NCBI GenBank assembly: GCA_028455995.1
Contig: JABELC010000012.1
Coordinates: forward strand, 1,364,001-1,428,000
Direction: 5' to 3'
Source of the DNA: Scleromitrula shiraiana
Lineage: Eukaryota > Ascomycota > Leotiomycetes > Helotiales > Sclerotiniaceae
Length of the DNA stretch: 64,000 nucleotides
Shown: positions 36,377 to 48,886 of the stretch, piece after piece
Numbering within the stretch: the first letter of the stretch is position 1
Layout of the letters: each line of letters begins with the position of its first letter
Position numbers and translations under genes: made by a program
Notes under the pieces: model-generated
Seen by the model: only the letters and a program-made list of their open reading frames with translations
Database searches by the model: none
Told to the model about the DNA's origin: nothing

Positions 36377-38278
36377 ATGGTTCCCACCAAGCAAGATGAA
36401 TCTAGCGAGAGCAACTTATTGCTGCCATCGATTATAGATCTTAGAGCTCAAACTAATCCAAACCGTCTTTACTGTGCAATATTCAAATCAACAAATATTT
36501 ATGATGGTCTCGTCGAAATATCATACAGTGATTTTGCCAATGCCGTTAACAAGTGTGCATGGTGGCTCGAGAAAACCATAGGGAAAGATGATTATAGTTC
36601 GGATACAAATTTGAAGACTATAGGATATATTGGTCCACCAGATATTCGCCAGCGTATAGTCGCACTTGCTGGTGCGAAGATAAATCATCAGGTGAGCAAT
36701 ATCGTCTGTCTTCATTTCAAGAACAAAGCTGATGAGTATACCTAAAAGACGTTACTACTATCCCCACGAAATTCATCTGAAGGATTACTCAACTTGCTCG
36801 AAAAATGCAAATGCGATATCCTTCTTACATCTCAAGACTTTCCCGCTCTTAATCCCCTAATATCCACTCTTGTATCGAATCGAAACCTCCAAGTTCACGC
36901 TGTCAAAAGTGTCAATCATTGGATTGGCCAACCTAAAGTTCCTAGCTATGAATTTCATGCCACTCTTGAAAAGGATGCTGATCGACCATTTGCAATTCTT
37001 CACACTTCCGGATCAACAGGTATATTACCCACGACACACCTCTTTTTTGTCATGTCATCAAACTGATACATACGGCCCAGGATATCCCGAACCATGTGCA
37101 CACACATTTGGCGGTCTCGCTGCCTACCGCTGCTATCTCCACCCGGAAGAAATAACAAAAAGTGCCACCAAACCAACCATGGCTGATTTCTGGAAAAATA
37201 AAGTATTGTACGTTGCATTCCCGACCTTTCACGCAAGTATTTCCCTACCTCCATCTACAGTAGAAAATGCCCACTAATCCATCCTATCTAAACAGATAGC
37301 CGGATTTCTCTGTCTAATAACAATCAACATCTATTGGAACATGCCTCCAATAGTCGGCCCACCAACCATCCCAAGCACGCCCCAACTAGCAGCATCCATC
37401 CACCGTCACCCACTCTGTGAATCAAAACCGTCCTCCCCGTTGCTATTCTCGAACCCATAGTTAAAGATCCCGCTCTTTTATCCAGCGTAGCCCACCTCAA
37501 ACTCCTAATGTGGTGCGGCTCCGGATTATCCTCCCCTTCCGTTGCTACTAGTCTCATGCCTCTCACAGCCATCATGTCCGCATATGGAGCCACCGAAACC
37601 GGGCCATTCATAACCCAAGTTGAGGACCAGGAAGATTACGAATACATGTCTTTTAGTCCCATGATGGGCGTAGAATTTATTCCCTATTCATCATCATCAT
37701 CATCATCACCATCGTCATCGTCATCGTCATAAGACGAAACCCAATACCAATTAATAATCCAGCGAAAACGCGAACTCGAAAACACCCAACCAATATTCTA
37801 CACCTTCCCACACCTCCAAACCTGGCACTCCAAAGATCTCTTCTCCAAACACCCTAACCCCGCCAAAGCCGCAGACGGCCTATGGAAATACCAGGACCGA
37901 ACAGATGATATGGTAATTCTAAATAACAGGGCTAATATCAACCCCTCGTTAATAGAGGGGGTGATGACGAAACATCCGAACGTTGTAGCGGCGTTGTTGA
38001 CGGGGAATGGGAGGCCCGAGACGGCGTGGTTGGTGGGGGTTAAGGAGCCGCCGGTTCAGGGGGATGAAGAGGAGGAGAGGAGGTTGGAGAGGGAGTTGGT
38101 GGGTGTGCTGGATGAGGCGAATGCGATGTGTCATGTTAGGGATGGGGGGAGGGTGGGAAGGGATATGCTTGTTTTGGTGAAGAAGGGGAAGTTGATGGAT
38201 AGAGCGGCGAAGGGGACTGTGCAGAGGAAGGCGACTGTGTTGGCTTATAAGGAGGAATTGGATGCTTTGTATTCTTGA
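36377..38278 (+). pseudogene. Decayed NRPS-like adenylate-forming enzyme (adenylation domain only)
   Basis: Recognisable exons 36377-36691, 36749-37019, 37081-37236 and 37300-38278 line up with one adenylation domain of about 600 residues. Core motifs are visible: HTSGSTG (A3), MSAYGATETGPF (A5), YQDRTDDMVILNN (A7/A8 region) and RAAKGTVQRKAT around the catalytic Lys near the end (A10). Two lesions break it. The frame shifts near 37435, where a run of four A's sits between conserved segments, and an in-frame TAA lies at 37730-37732 just after a Ser-coding TCA/TCG microsatellite. No carrier protein or reductase domain follows, as it would in full-length NRPS-like reductases. A sequencing error could explain the first lesion but is less likely for both. 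Confidence 0.75.
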
Positions 38279-38477
38279 TGATTAGATTCAATATTGATGT
38301 AGATCTATCAGCAAAATCTAGTTTGCTATTTTGTATTACTCGATCTTTAATTATAGAACACGTTTCACAAGCAGGCATAAAATACAGTCACTTTCAACAG
38401 ACAACTGTAAAACTCGCAACCATTTCATTATGTATTCATATAGCCTATTTATGTATGTACCTGGATCAATCTTACAG

Positions 38478-41400
38478 TCACCTCTTCGGTCTGCCACCAG
38501 CAACCGCACCTCCCAATCTCCCAAACTTGCCCAAACTACTCCTCGACTTCGTATGTTGTGGTCCGCTTGGTGTAGCTTCCTTGACTGGTACCGGAGGACC
38601 TGACAATCTAGTAAGATCCTTAAAACCCCTTCCATCAACACTCTCCATCCTAGACTCAAAGCCCCCTAGACCGTCATCCATATCTCCACCAGGTCGCCTT
38701 GCTCTCCTAGCCCTCTCCTGTACACTCCTGAACTTCTCCAATAACTCTCCCCATCTAATCCCACTCTCCTCTCTTCCACCCTTCAATCTACTAGTCCTGT
38801 CGTAATTGGACGGGCCGGCATTGGCCTGAACGCTAAATGGGATAGAAGGAATATGAGTTTCTGTGCCACTTTTCTGACGTTGATGGAGGGCAAAAGTAGA
38901 AATCGCGTCCACTACACTGTTATTACGAGAAGAAGAAGATACGTACGCTCGAGGTGCTATATGTAAGTAGCCTATTGCACTGACACTATTCAGTCTATTC
39001 TTCAATGCTGCAAAGGCCGAGGATTGAGGAAGTAGCATAAGAAGACCGTAAAGACATTTGTAGAGATGGGGATATTTTTCTGGTTCAAGTAGTTGGAGAC
39101 GGAGATCTGCTTAGGAATTAGTGATTTTGTACCACATTGTTCGAATTAACATACATGTGAATACTGGAGATTCGAGTAGTTGGACTAGTTTGTCAATTTG
39201 AATGAGCATGTTAACCGTCATCTCGAGTTCGGCACTATCAGTGTTAGTATCATATAAAACTAGCTTCGGTTATTCATACAATATCTGTAGAAGGTTGTAT
39301 GCTTGCTCGTAAGCCTGGCCTAGAAGACATAGTGAGAACGTAGCGACGGCATTATAGCACCAAGACCTAAAAAGGGCGACAAAGAAAGTTTGTCCATCCT
39401 GAATTATGTTAGTAGAAATCTATCACCACAGATGTAATAATGCGAACCTTATTTTCGATATTTCGAAGTCTCTTTCGAAGCTCTGCCAACTCTGGGGCTG
39501 TGATTAGATTATTGTTGAGATTCTGTACCATTATGCTTGCAAATTCTACATCTTCTTCCTTCTCTATACAATCCGCAAGAGTACGATATATTCTCTCTGC
39601 ACTAAGGCTGACACACAATTGCCTAATAATTAAGTTTCCCCGAGTCTCGAGTAATTTTCTGTCAGTAGAGAATAATTGAAGTAGGTTTACCATGAAGGAC
39701 GTGAAATAGTCATCTTCACTATTTCTTGATATCTGTGATAGAAGTTGAAGATCCTTAGTAACAACAGCTTCCGCTGGATCAGAAAGGGTCTTTAGTAAGG
39801 CTGGAAATGTGCCATCGTTAAATGCAAGCACCTTCTTCGGAGCTTTTCTATGTAGCATGAGTAACCAGGTAAGAGCTGCAACTCTTGTCGCTTCGTGGTC
39901 GTTCAAAAATAGTAATGTAAGTGAACTAACAGCTGCGGCATAGTCGAGATCTACTTGTGGTTGATTGGGTGGTGTAGGTGTTTGTGTTTTGCTGGCTGGG
40001 GCTGGTGGAGGAGTTTGCACATCTGTATCTCTTTTGTCAAGCTCGCGCGACCCTGATAAGGACCCGCGATTTGTTGCGGAGGAATCTCTTCGTTCACTGG
40101 AGTTTGATTCTTTCATGGTGGGGAATCTAGCAGGAACCGAGGATGGAACCTCTGAGGTAGTACCTTCGTCGGATAGTGACACAACATAATCCATTAGAGA
40201 TGTGTTGACTCGTGCGGCCGCTTGTCGAATAGTTTCAACTCCACTTGCCATAGCTGGAAGGAGATGAGCCAATATTTTAGGAGCGAAAGGTAGGACTTCT
40301 TCTGGGCAAATATCAAGGAATTCAACAATCCATCTCAGAGATTCGAGTAGGCTATCTTCTTCTTCTTAAGGTTAGCTTGTATACTCGAAAGTTTTCGGAA
40401 TCTCTTACCTAATGGCGCATCCAAATTTGCGGTCAGGATCTCCAAAATTTCTTTGTGATTTACGTGAACATCTTGACCAGGAACCCAATCGTCATCACTA
40501 CTGACATCTTTATCATCAGCATCCATAACCGAGTCGTCGTCTGCACCAGCATCCGGAACCAAAGATCCTTCACTGTCCAGAGAGCCCGAACGTTTTCGTT
40601 TTGTGTCGCTGCGTGATTTTCTACTTTCCTCGATTCCTTTTTTTATGCGTGAAATTCGCTTGATTTCATTCAAAAATCTCTCAAGTGCACCTTGAGTAGC
40701 CACGTGAACATCACGATTAGGATCACTTAAGAATTTGAATAAACCTCCCAAAAACTCGGGTAGGAAAGAAACAAGTTCTAGATCTGGAATAGAATCTAAC
40801 AGAGTTATCCAACCCACTAGGAAAGTACGCGTGAAAGGATTTATCACGTATATTCGTTCTTTTAAAAGAGGAATGAATCGAGCTAAAGAGAAAGCCGTAG
40901 GGAGATCTTCAGATTCTTCGAGTGTTTCTTTGTTGGAATCCGACATGGAATCTTCAGAAGTATGAAGGACTGACACGTAGGTAGCCGCAGACTCGGAAAC
41001 GATATCTTTTATCAACCGATCCAAAAGTTCTGCGCCATTTTTGACGGAAAGTTCTGAATCTGCTCCCAGCTGTTCGGTCATTAGCTTGAATGATGTTTTG
41101 GAAGGAGGCTCTATGGTTTAACTTACTTTACATAAAGCATCAAATATGTCATTAAAATAAGGCAGTACTTCGCCTTTTGCCACTTTGGCAATATTGTACA
41201 TACTTTCGCACGCATAGTACCGTACTCGAGCATCTTGATCTGTAAAGCATGCAAGGACTGGAGGTACGATCTCATCGAGATATCTAGCTAGGTCCTGTGA
41301 ACGCAAAGTCAGTATAGGTAGTGTATGTATGTGTACATATTTGAGAAAAGTTCATATCGTACAGGGCCTAATGCAATAGCTGCTGCTGCAAGACCTATGA

Positions 41401-41656
41401 GACCGCCATTTCTAGCATGAGGTTGGTGAACTGCGTAAGCATAATCGTTACACAATTGCTGGATGATTTTCCTGATTTTTTCGAATTCCTTGGCTGCAGC
41501 AAGATCTCGAATGACTCTTTCAAGACTGTAAAACTTGGTTAATATACTTTGCACTTTTCACCCGTCACAAAAGTATTGAATAACTTACTCTAATGCGCCC
41601 ACTTTCCGTTTGTCATAAAGCTTATCGTTCAAGGCACGTTGGATACTTTGATCCAT
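38478..41656 (-). CDS. VAC14: VAC14, scaffold of the Fab1/PIKfyve PI(3,5)P2 complex
   Basis: Eight exons, 41589-41656, 41363-41525, 41127-41294, 40409-41084, 39448-40364, 39280-39398, 39155-39234 and 38478-39106, sum to 939 residues with every phase matching. The N-terminus begins DQSIQRALNDKLYDKRKVGA and continues as HEAT-like repeats (LDEIVPPVLACFTDQDARVRY). The Vac14_Fig4-binding region lies in the second half (DGQTFFVALFRSWCYNAVAT, and TVNMLIQIDKLVQLLESPVF). It ends with a Ser/Arg-rich tail finishing GGRPKR. Vac14 holds the kinase Fab1 and the phosphatase Fig4 on vacuole and endosome membranes and so sets PI(3,5)P2 levels. The acceptor of exon 5 is a run of AAG triplets that may allow small splice variants. 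Confidence 0.95.
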
Positions 41657-43160
41657 CTTCAGCTATCAATCTGGCAAAAAGTGCACATTCCCGAAAACCA
41701 GCTCAGATTAATTTTTATCTCTCAAATAATCCTTTTCATATTGTGATGTGAATGAGAACGGGTGGTAAATAAGTAAAGTCGAGGAAAGGCGGGCAATAAG
41801 GTGGATGCTTAACTGGGAATGGAGGGAGGAAATCACATGAGTGAATAGGTTGTAAAGTGGAGTGGGCAGAGCTCTTCTTGCTGTAAATGAGAGAATGAGA
41901 GAATGAGAGTACAGTACAAGAAGACTCCAATGATTGATGGAGTTGAACAATACGTCAGGTTTTATTTGATTGAGTGAATTGTTATGTATTGCAATGTAAT
42001 AAGTGGTTTTGCGGTGCGTTGCGGTACGGTGTAAAAGAGTAATAAAAAGTATGGATTCCGTACACTTGGGTAGTTAAGTTCGTGTTCGAGGCTGAGGCTT
42101 TTGGTGGATCCAATTGTTGATGCAGATGCGGATGCAGATGTGGATGCAGATGTAGCAGATGAGGCAGGAAAGCTTTGATGACGATGAATCGAGTCTATTA
42201 ACCATCTACTACTATGTACATAATACTCACGAGTACAGTAACAATATGAGGATCATTATCCATACCAACTCGAGTAATTTAGACGAAGGTTGACAAACAA
42301 AAGAATGAATGATTCACCTAATTAATAAAGCTTGTACTTTTATTAATATTATGAAAAATGCAGTCAGTACTGTACATATACCATACATACATACCATACA
42401 TACATACATACATACATACCTACACATGCACGCGACTTTTACTTGGAGGCTCTACTCGAGTAAGCTCTTGATCTTCTTAACCTCTGATCAATAGATTGAA
42501 TCTTTAGTGGATTGCACTTATCATTCTTAGATTAGTTTATTAATTAGCAGAAAGTTAAACCCAAGCTGGTGAGCGGTCCGAAGCGATGATAAATAATCAA
42601 TCTTGCATGGTTGTAACGTACCAAGATAGATAGATATTTATATGGATGGATATTTGGTAAGTAGTTCCTCCGTAGAGCTAAAACTAACCTATAAAACATG
42701 AAAATGTCTACTCAGATAAACTAATAATTAGCCAAACTTTATACTAATAAACCATAGAATATAATTTAACTAAAAAATCTTGCATTCATTTTATAAGTTA
42801 CATAGATAGTCTATATATGTCATGATTTCTTAAACATAGATGTAAGATTGTTTACTTTCATATGTGATACCTATTACAAGATAGGCGCGGTTTGTCAGTT
42901 TATGTCCTTCAATAAAGCACTAGTATTACGGCAAACTTTGATGGTTATTCTCAATCCCCATCTATCAATTGAGGGTTACAAGAAAGAGCCTGTGGTACAT
43001 GTTCCATCTTAAAAGTGCAAAAGGAACAAGAGGAGAAGCAATAGTATGGGTGAATCCGATACCTGATTCCCATTCCCACATTCATATCCATATCCATATC
43101 AATATCGATATCCCTCATCAAACATGCTGTACATGATAGTAACCATCAATTCATTTCTTT
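41657..43160. other. Gene-free interval upstream of VAC14
   Basis: No gene is seen. It holds the VAC14 promoter, a GATGCAGATGTG-like repeat at about 42119-42160 and CATA/CATAC repeats at about 42378-42420. The region 42700-42860 is strongly AT-rich. Small open frames (41708-41950 minus, 42309-42494 plus) are not credible genes. Confidence 0.5.
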
Positions 43161-43572
43161 TTACCGTATCCATCGGTTTGCATGACGAGCACAAAGATCG
43201 TTCAGACTGCAATATGGACATGAATTCCCATCAGCCTCTCCTTGCCCACCGCAAGCCTGAATATTTTGACTGCCTGTATCTACTACTTGATCTCCTCGAG
43301 AAGAACTCTGCCCACCGACCCCTCCCTGTTCCCGATTACGAGCTTGCTCGTGCTCCTCGTTTCGTGTAGCCTGAGCCTCTCGAGCCTCACGGGTTTCGCG
43401 TGTTTGGTTTTCGACGTTGTTTGCAGCAGCTCCTCGAGCCATTCTCCTCGCAAAAGCAGACTATCAACCTATCAAAATCACCTTTGACTCAATCAAGCTT
43501 GGGAGAACCTACATTTGGGTGTGCCTTGGCAATACGACGGGCATCGTTCTCGGTAGTACGACCTTTTGTCAT
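43161..43572 (-). CDS. Small uncharacterised protein with C-terminal CxxC motif
   Basis: Two exons, 43513-43572 and 43161-43460, joined across GTAGGT...GATAG in phase 0, give 119 residues. The N-terminus is basic and helical (MTKGRTTENDARRIAKAHPN, then SAFARRMARGAAANN). The middle is a Glu/Arg/Gln-rich charged helix (QTRETREAREAQATRNEEHE) followed by a Gly/Ser linker. The end holds CPYCSLNDLCARHANR, with three Cys and one His spaced like a small zinc ribbon or knuckle. The splice restores one continuous, coherent protein, which argues for a real gene. I do not recognise the family; a small RNA- or protein-binding zinc protein is a guess. Confidence 0.6.
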
Positions 43573-44367
43573 TATGATTCGACGTTGAGTGGCAATTTTA
43601 TTTCCCAAACAAAAATTGTTTTCGATTTCTAATGAGGCTCTAGGTGCTTGGATTGAAATCAGCGTGGCGAGGCAGGCAAAAACTCGAACATTAATCTTCC
43701 GGGTGGCTATTGAAGATATATATGAGCTAGTCGCTTGATTGCTTTAGCAAACATGGTAAGGCCATCACGAGCCTCGTTGCTCATATCCTACCCAATACAT
43801 TCCCCACAGTGCAAGTACTTGCATCGATTTATTACTTTTTGTGAAAGGTAAGGCCAGAAATGCCGCAGCATCAGTAGCACACTGCAGCTTGAACCATGGA
43901 GAATGAAGTGCGCCTTTGGATTTTTTTCTGGGCAAATTCAGCAAACATTATGTAGTTCAATCGTATTGTACAATACCGAAACCCTTAATTGGATTTGGCT
44001 CCGAGGGTAATCTTTAGACAATTTTATTGGGGTTCAGTCCCGCCTGCGAGTTATGAAGATCAAGACCTCTTTCGTGTAGGAGATGTTATCGGAACCGATA
44101 GCCATGAAATAGCTTCTTTCGAGCATAAATAATTGCATACTGTACTCGGGAACAATGTCATAACTGATAGGTTCGATGCATACAGGGTCTTCGACAATTT
44201 GCTAGTTCTGACTGGCTTGTGAAACAAATCAACGGCTTTCTGCATGTTGATATATTAGATGCACAGGTAGTGACAGGAGTTTTATTTATTCACCGCTCAT
44301 TGCTTGAAAAATGTTGAAAGGAAGAGAGATTATTAATTCTGTGATATATATAATCGGACGGCGGTAT
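43573..44367. other. Spacer between two minus-strand genes
   Basis: This holds the promoter of the small zinc-motif gene and the 3' flank of the desaturase gene. No further gene or repeat is evident. Confidence 0.45.
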
Positions 44368-46102
44368 TTAATGTCCATGGATGTCGCCCTTTTCGGCCAT
44401 ACTCTTTTGGCATTTTGCAAGGATTGCAGCTTGCCTCCCGACCTCCTCCAGCCTCCCAATAACATCTTTGCTTCCATCTATGAAACCGTACAAAGCGTAA
44501 GGTATCCCTACATCGCTGCAGAACTCCAGAACAATTTTCTGGGCACGGCGAAGATTGTGTCTAGGCATCCTGGGGAAAAGATGGTGGATGGCTTGGAACT
44601 GCAAGCCGCCGTGGAAAAAATCTAACCACTGAGGGCAGTCGATATCCATGGTTGTACGAAGCATTTTCTGTGGGAAAGATTCATGTGGGCCAAGTTCCGA
44701 TGTACTCATTGAAAAATGCGAGAGGGTGATCTGAGCATGTACTGGCATTGTTACCATATGGCTAACCATCACAAATAGGATGCGTTGACTAGCTGTTGGA
44801 ATAGTCTTGTACACGACCGCATACCCGAACCAGTACCAAAAGAATATTTGACCAGCTAATTCTAACCACCGGTGCCACCTTGCTGGACCCTTTCTGGGCC
44901 CTAAACCGAGAATAATATATTCCCATGATAGGCGGTAGAGATTGAATCTGCCAAATAAAAGTACTGGATAGTACAAATATGCTTGATATGGTATGACAAG
45001 CTTCGCAAATGCATCATAAGTCATAACACGTTCGTAATAGGTAGAGAACAGAGAGCCCAGAAATCTATGTGAGATGGCAAAGAATGGGATATGCTCAATA
45101 TCTGGATCGTGCTCGGGGGAATTTGTCACAATGTGGTGAACATTATGATTTCGCTTCCACCAGCAGATCGATAGACCACCAATAAAGTCCGCTATGAAGA
45201 TACCAATAATAGTATCGGTTTGAAAATCATGAGTGATGCCCATATGCCCAGCGTCATGCACTGTAAATACCAATTGATGCCAGAGACAGCCAAGGAACAC
45301 TGCACTAGTTCCATACCAGCCCCAATTCAAGAACATAATAAACATACTGAAGAGGAAGGTATATCGGCAACCTTCGATTGCATAGGCGGTATAATTGCAG
45401 TTGAACAAACCTTCTGCGTGCAATCGCTCGTCAAGGATATGATATTTTCGAATAATTTCATCCTGTGTAGCCAAGTCCAAGGATGGATATTTGGCATGAT
45501 CTAGATCGATTTGTTCCCGAGTCAAAGCATCAAAGTGAGCCATACCATCGTCCAACTCGGGTGCAGAGGAGACGGAAGATGCTGAAGATTCAACTCGGTC
45601 GTCTTTGCTGACGAGTCGTCTGCGAGTATCGGTAATCTCCTCGTCAAATGTGGGTGAAGGCACTCTTGATATCTCAGAGCTTGTCTCTCTGTTGTTTTCA
45701 TCATCTTCGGAATCATCATCCGCACCTTCAACATAACATCGAAACTTTCCATATTGTATGGGCGGGGTAAAGTTCTTCCAACGCCCCTCTATTCTACCAA
45801 TTTGATATCTCGACATGATTTTCCTGGTCTCCGCCGAGTGAAAGCTGTGTGAATATATATTAGAGACAATGCGATGAAGAGACAATTTGAAGAGCCACTC
45901 ACGCATTAATTTCATCCGTTGCATCTCTGCCTATCATATGCATAATAGCTTTATCTCCTCCAGGATGGTATTTCAACCACGCATCTATCTTTAAGACAGT
46001 CTGGTCAACAACTATGATGGACCTGCCATCTGCAATCAAACCTTCGACCTGTCTTCGAGATAAGATCCTATCTTTGGAGGATACATTATGGGGCGAAGAC
46101 AT
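44368..46102 (-). CDS. Delta-8 sphingolipid desaturase (cytochrome b5 fusion)
   Basis: Two exons, 45903-46102 and 44368-45844, encode 558 residues. An N-terminal cytochrome b5 domain carries the haem motif HPGGD (46-50) and a second haem His near 69. The membrane desaturase domain has the three histidine boxes HDAGH (263-267), HNVHH (300-304) and QAIHH (484-488); a Gln in the first position of box 3 is the hallmark of front-end desaturases. Hydrophobic segments flank the boxes. The enzyme introduces the delta-8 double bond into the long-chain base of fungal glucosylceramides in the ER. A Ser/Asp/Glu-rich linker of about 60 residues separates the two domains. The start at 46102 was chosen because the upstream frame reads through a likely untranslated stretch. 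Confidence 0.93.
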
Positions 46103-48086
46103 AACGAACTGGAGGATATAAATGAAAGTAAGTACGAAAATCAATCAATTGTATCTCATGAAAAGAAGAAATTGTAGATTGTACTCAGTACTTTCAATGG
46201 AAGTACAAAGTACAAAGTCTGAAATGTATGGCCTTATTCGGGAGACACCGCAATTCTGGTCTTAAAAAAGCGATTGGGTGACGAACCACCGAGAACCCCT
46301 GGACGACGAAGTGGCGTGAGCCTGTAGCTACTACTAACAACTTACGAGTTCGAGATTATAACCGTATAAACTCAACAAATTATTATAAGTATCTTTTAGA
46401 TGTAAGGTTGCTGATCAGGGCATTTCCTACTAGTACAGTAACCCCTAGAAAAATAGTTTCAAGCATATTACTCGAGTAACGAACGTTGAAGATTTTATAC
46501 AATTGAGGAAGTAATTGACAGAAATTTGGTTCACTAAATCGGTGCTGTGTTTGGGCTACTCGCTAGTAGTAATCATCCAACAATATAGGCTCGATAGGTT
46601 ACCATATACGGTACTTTAACCTCAACATTTACTACGTAACAATTTGTGTATGTAGCTAGGACCCCAACCTGAGCTGTTAGAATCGTGAATCTCCGTTCAG
46701 TTGACGTACAGTCATATCTAAATGAATGTTGAACTGTTTATGCTCTAAATCGACATTTATAACCGAATTCGCATAAGGGGTATTTTGGATCTCCATATTG
46801 TCGGCTAGAGTTCAGCACATACGATATCTTACTCCATGCGTTACTGTGTTTGTATATATCTGGGGCCTAAACATGGTAATCTTAATAGTATGGAGTGTTT
46901 GTCTAGCTACCACTAGTGATAGAAACATTCGATTTATGCAGGGTCGTTATCATACTCTGCTCTGTGTTGCGGATGTTCCGTGAGCCTTTTCATGATCAAA
47001 CATTTCGGGCATTTACAGAATCTTCTGGAATCAATCGTGTTGGGAGGACTAAGTGAGCTTGTCTTTTCAATAAGTGTTGGGAATCACCTTGGAATACGTC
47101 TATGAATTCCATTAAGTAGGGGGAGAAGTCTTCTCCAAGCGGTCAAACTACTATACTTTTGAAAGCTCAGTATGTGCAACCTTTCATTATCGGCTTCCAG
47201 TCAACTTTCTCGGCCTCCTCGGTTTCAATTCCCTATACCTCAAGTTACCAAATGACAGTTTCCTATGCTGGTGATGTGTAGTAGCCAAGATTCGTTGCTA
47301 CAGCTCGTGGAATGCTCATCACATCGCTCACATCGTATTGGCTGATATACTTATTTGTTGCCTATTCGGTCTGCTAGTGCCAGTAACTGTAGCAATGAAG
47401 TGAGCTGTTCATTTTGATCATCACTAAACTCACAAAGATCTTGTTCAGGCACTGCCCCTCGGGAAGATTATACCTCCCATTTTGGACACCGATAGGTATT
47501 CTCGTCAATCTCACAAATCTGCAAACAGTCATGAGTCCCTATCATGACCCGCTAAGATCAGCCCATTGCAGATCCTGTCATTATCTCTTTCCCCCCAAGC
47601 TAGAGACAGGAGATAATCGTCAACCTATTCTAGAAACACATTCCTATTCTATATCGGCATCGGACCCACATTTGTATGTTCTGCTTCACAAGCTCGTAAC
47701 CCCAAACATGTTTGCTTGCCTTTTCTGGAAGTTAAGGACACCTAAAGATTATGAAGGATGTGATCCCAGTGGTTCGAAAGCAAAACACAAACACAATATG
47801 CTTCACAGCATGAGAAATTTCTTGCGGTAATCTCCATGATAACTCGGAGGTGTCTCCGCCCTACTTCCAAAATGCTACTCCTCGTAAGCCTTACCACTCG
47901 GGCGAAAAACCTGTGCTACGGCGGGAGGGTACCACTTTGGTTCTAAGTATAAAACTCTCGTCGATTTCCCATCTCATCCTCTCGAATCCAGTACAGTCTT
48001 ACCTAGTCTCAAGATTATAGCATCGACGCACCGTTGTCAAAATCCTTTCTACCCCTCATTCGCATTGAGATTCCAGATCAAACACT
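46103..48086. other. Gene-free interval between divergent genes
   Basis: Promoters of the desaturase gene and of the Cys-rich gene at 48087 lie here. The stretch 46200-48000 has balanced base composition and few repeats but no open frame that looks coding; the longest (47414-47830 plus, no ATG at its start) is not convincing. The upstream region of the 48087 gene has a TATA-like element. Confidence 0.45.
47947..47953 (+). promoter_or_regulatory. TATA-like element of the Cys-rich gene
   Basis: TATAAAA lies about 135 bases before the ATG at 48087, at a reasonable distance for a transcription start about 100 bases upstream of the start codon. The match is short and unverified. Confidence 0.35.
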
Positions 48087-48654
48087 ATGAATTGTCAAGG
48101 CAGAGATTGCAGGATGGCTCGCCCTCTTGCATACCACCAACCTATCATTACCAGGTGTGAGAATGGCCTCCAACAACGCCCACCAATGATGCATCGCTCC
48201 TACTCCTACCCACACAGCACCCCATACATCGACTGTTTGTACTGTGAAGATGATCCCCGTACCGGTGCCCATCTCTGCAGACAATGTGCCGACGTTCAAT
48301 ACGGGATTCAAGATATTTACTATTCCAGTGCAGGTGGTTGTGAGTGTCCACATTGTGATACTAGTGCATTTACTGGTAGAGGTTATGGAAGATATTCACC
48401 TGGTGCTATGGAACAGTTGTAAGTTACTCCTTTTAACTGATGATATCCGAAGCAGATGACTAACATCTTATAGACACGGTAACAACGGAAGATATATGCC
48501 GAGTAGACGCAGTCCATACCGAGGCATGGATTTGCTGAGTACAGGATCATGGCTAGGAAGTTTGGGTGGATTGACAAGCACGTCAAGGAGCTATCACGGG
48601 AGATATGGTTCACCGAGAGATAGACTCAGTCTTGGATGGAGATTGCAACATTGA
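48087..48654 (+). CDS. Uncharacterised small Cys-rich protein
   Basis: Two exons, 48087-48418 and 48474-48654, joined by GTAAGT...TTATAG in phase 2, give 170 residues. The first exon carries four Cys pairs or near pairs (CQGRDC, CLYC, CRQC, CECPHC) that could hold one or two zinc ions. The second exon is basic and rich in Gly, Ser, Arg and Tyr (RRSPYRGMDLL, TSTSRSYHGRYGSPRDR), as in many nucleic-acid-binding tails. No signal peptide is visible, so it is not a classical secreted effector. I do not recognise a family. The canonical intron, the in-frame ATG and the TATA-like element upstream support a real gene. It converges with the dihydrolipoamide dehydrogenase gene. Confidence 0.6.
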
Positions 48655-48886
48655 GAAAACACATTTCGTTTCTTTTAGCAGATTAGGGCATCTATCAAAT
48701 TTGGTCACAGCATGGGTGGAGAGAAATTAGTCTATTCAAACATTGTCGAGGTTAAGAAAATCTAGCTTTCATATGAATGAGCTACTGCGCACGTTTTTAT
48801 GTAACTATATTTTACACGGGAATCACAATTCTTATGCTTATGCTCGCACCATTAACAATCACGCCTCTATCATCATCATCATTTCC

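Noticed and set aside
47414..47830. 138-residue plus-strand open frame
   Set aside because: It does not begin with ATG, has no domain and no flanking exons that extend it. It is likely noncoding.
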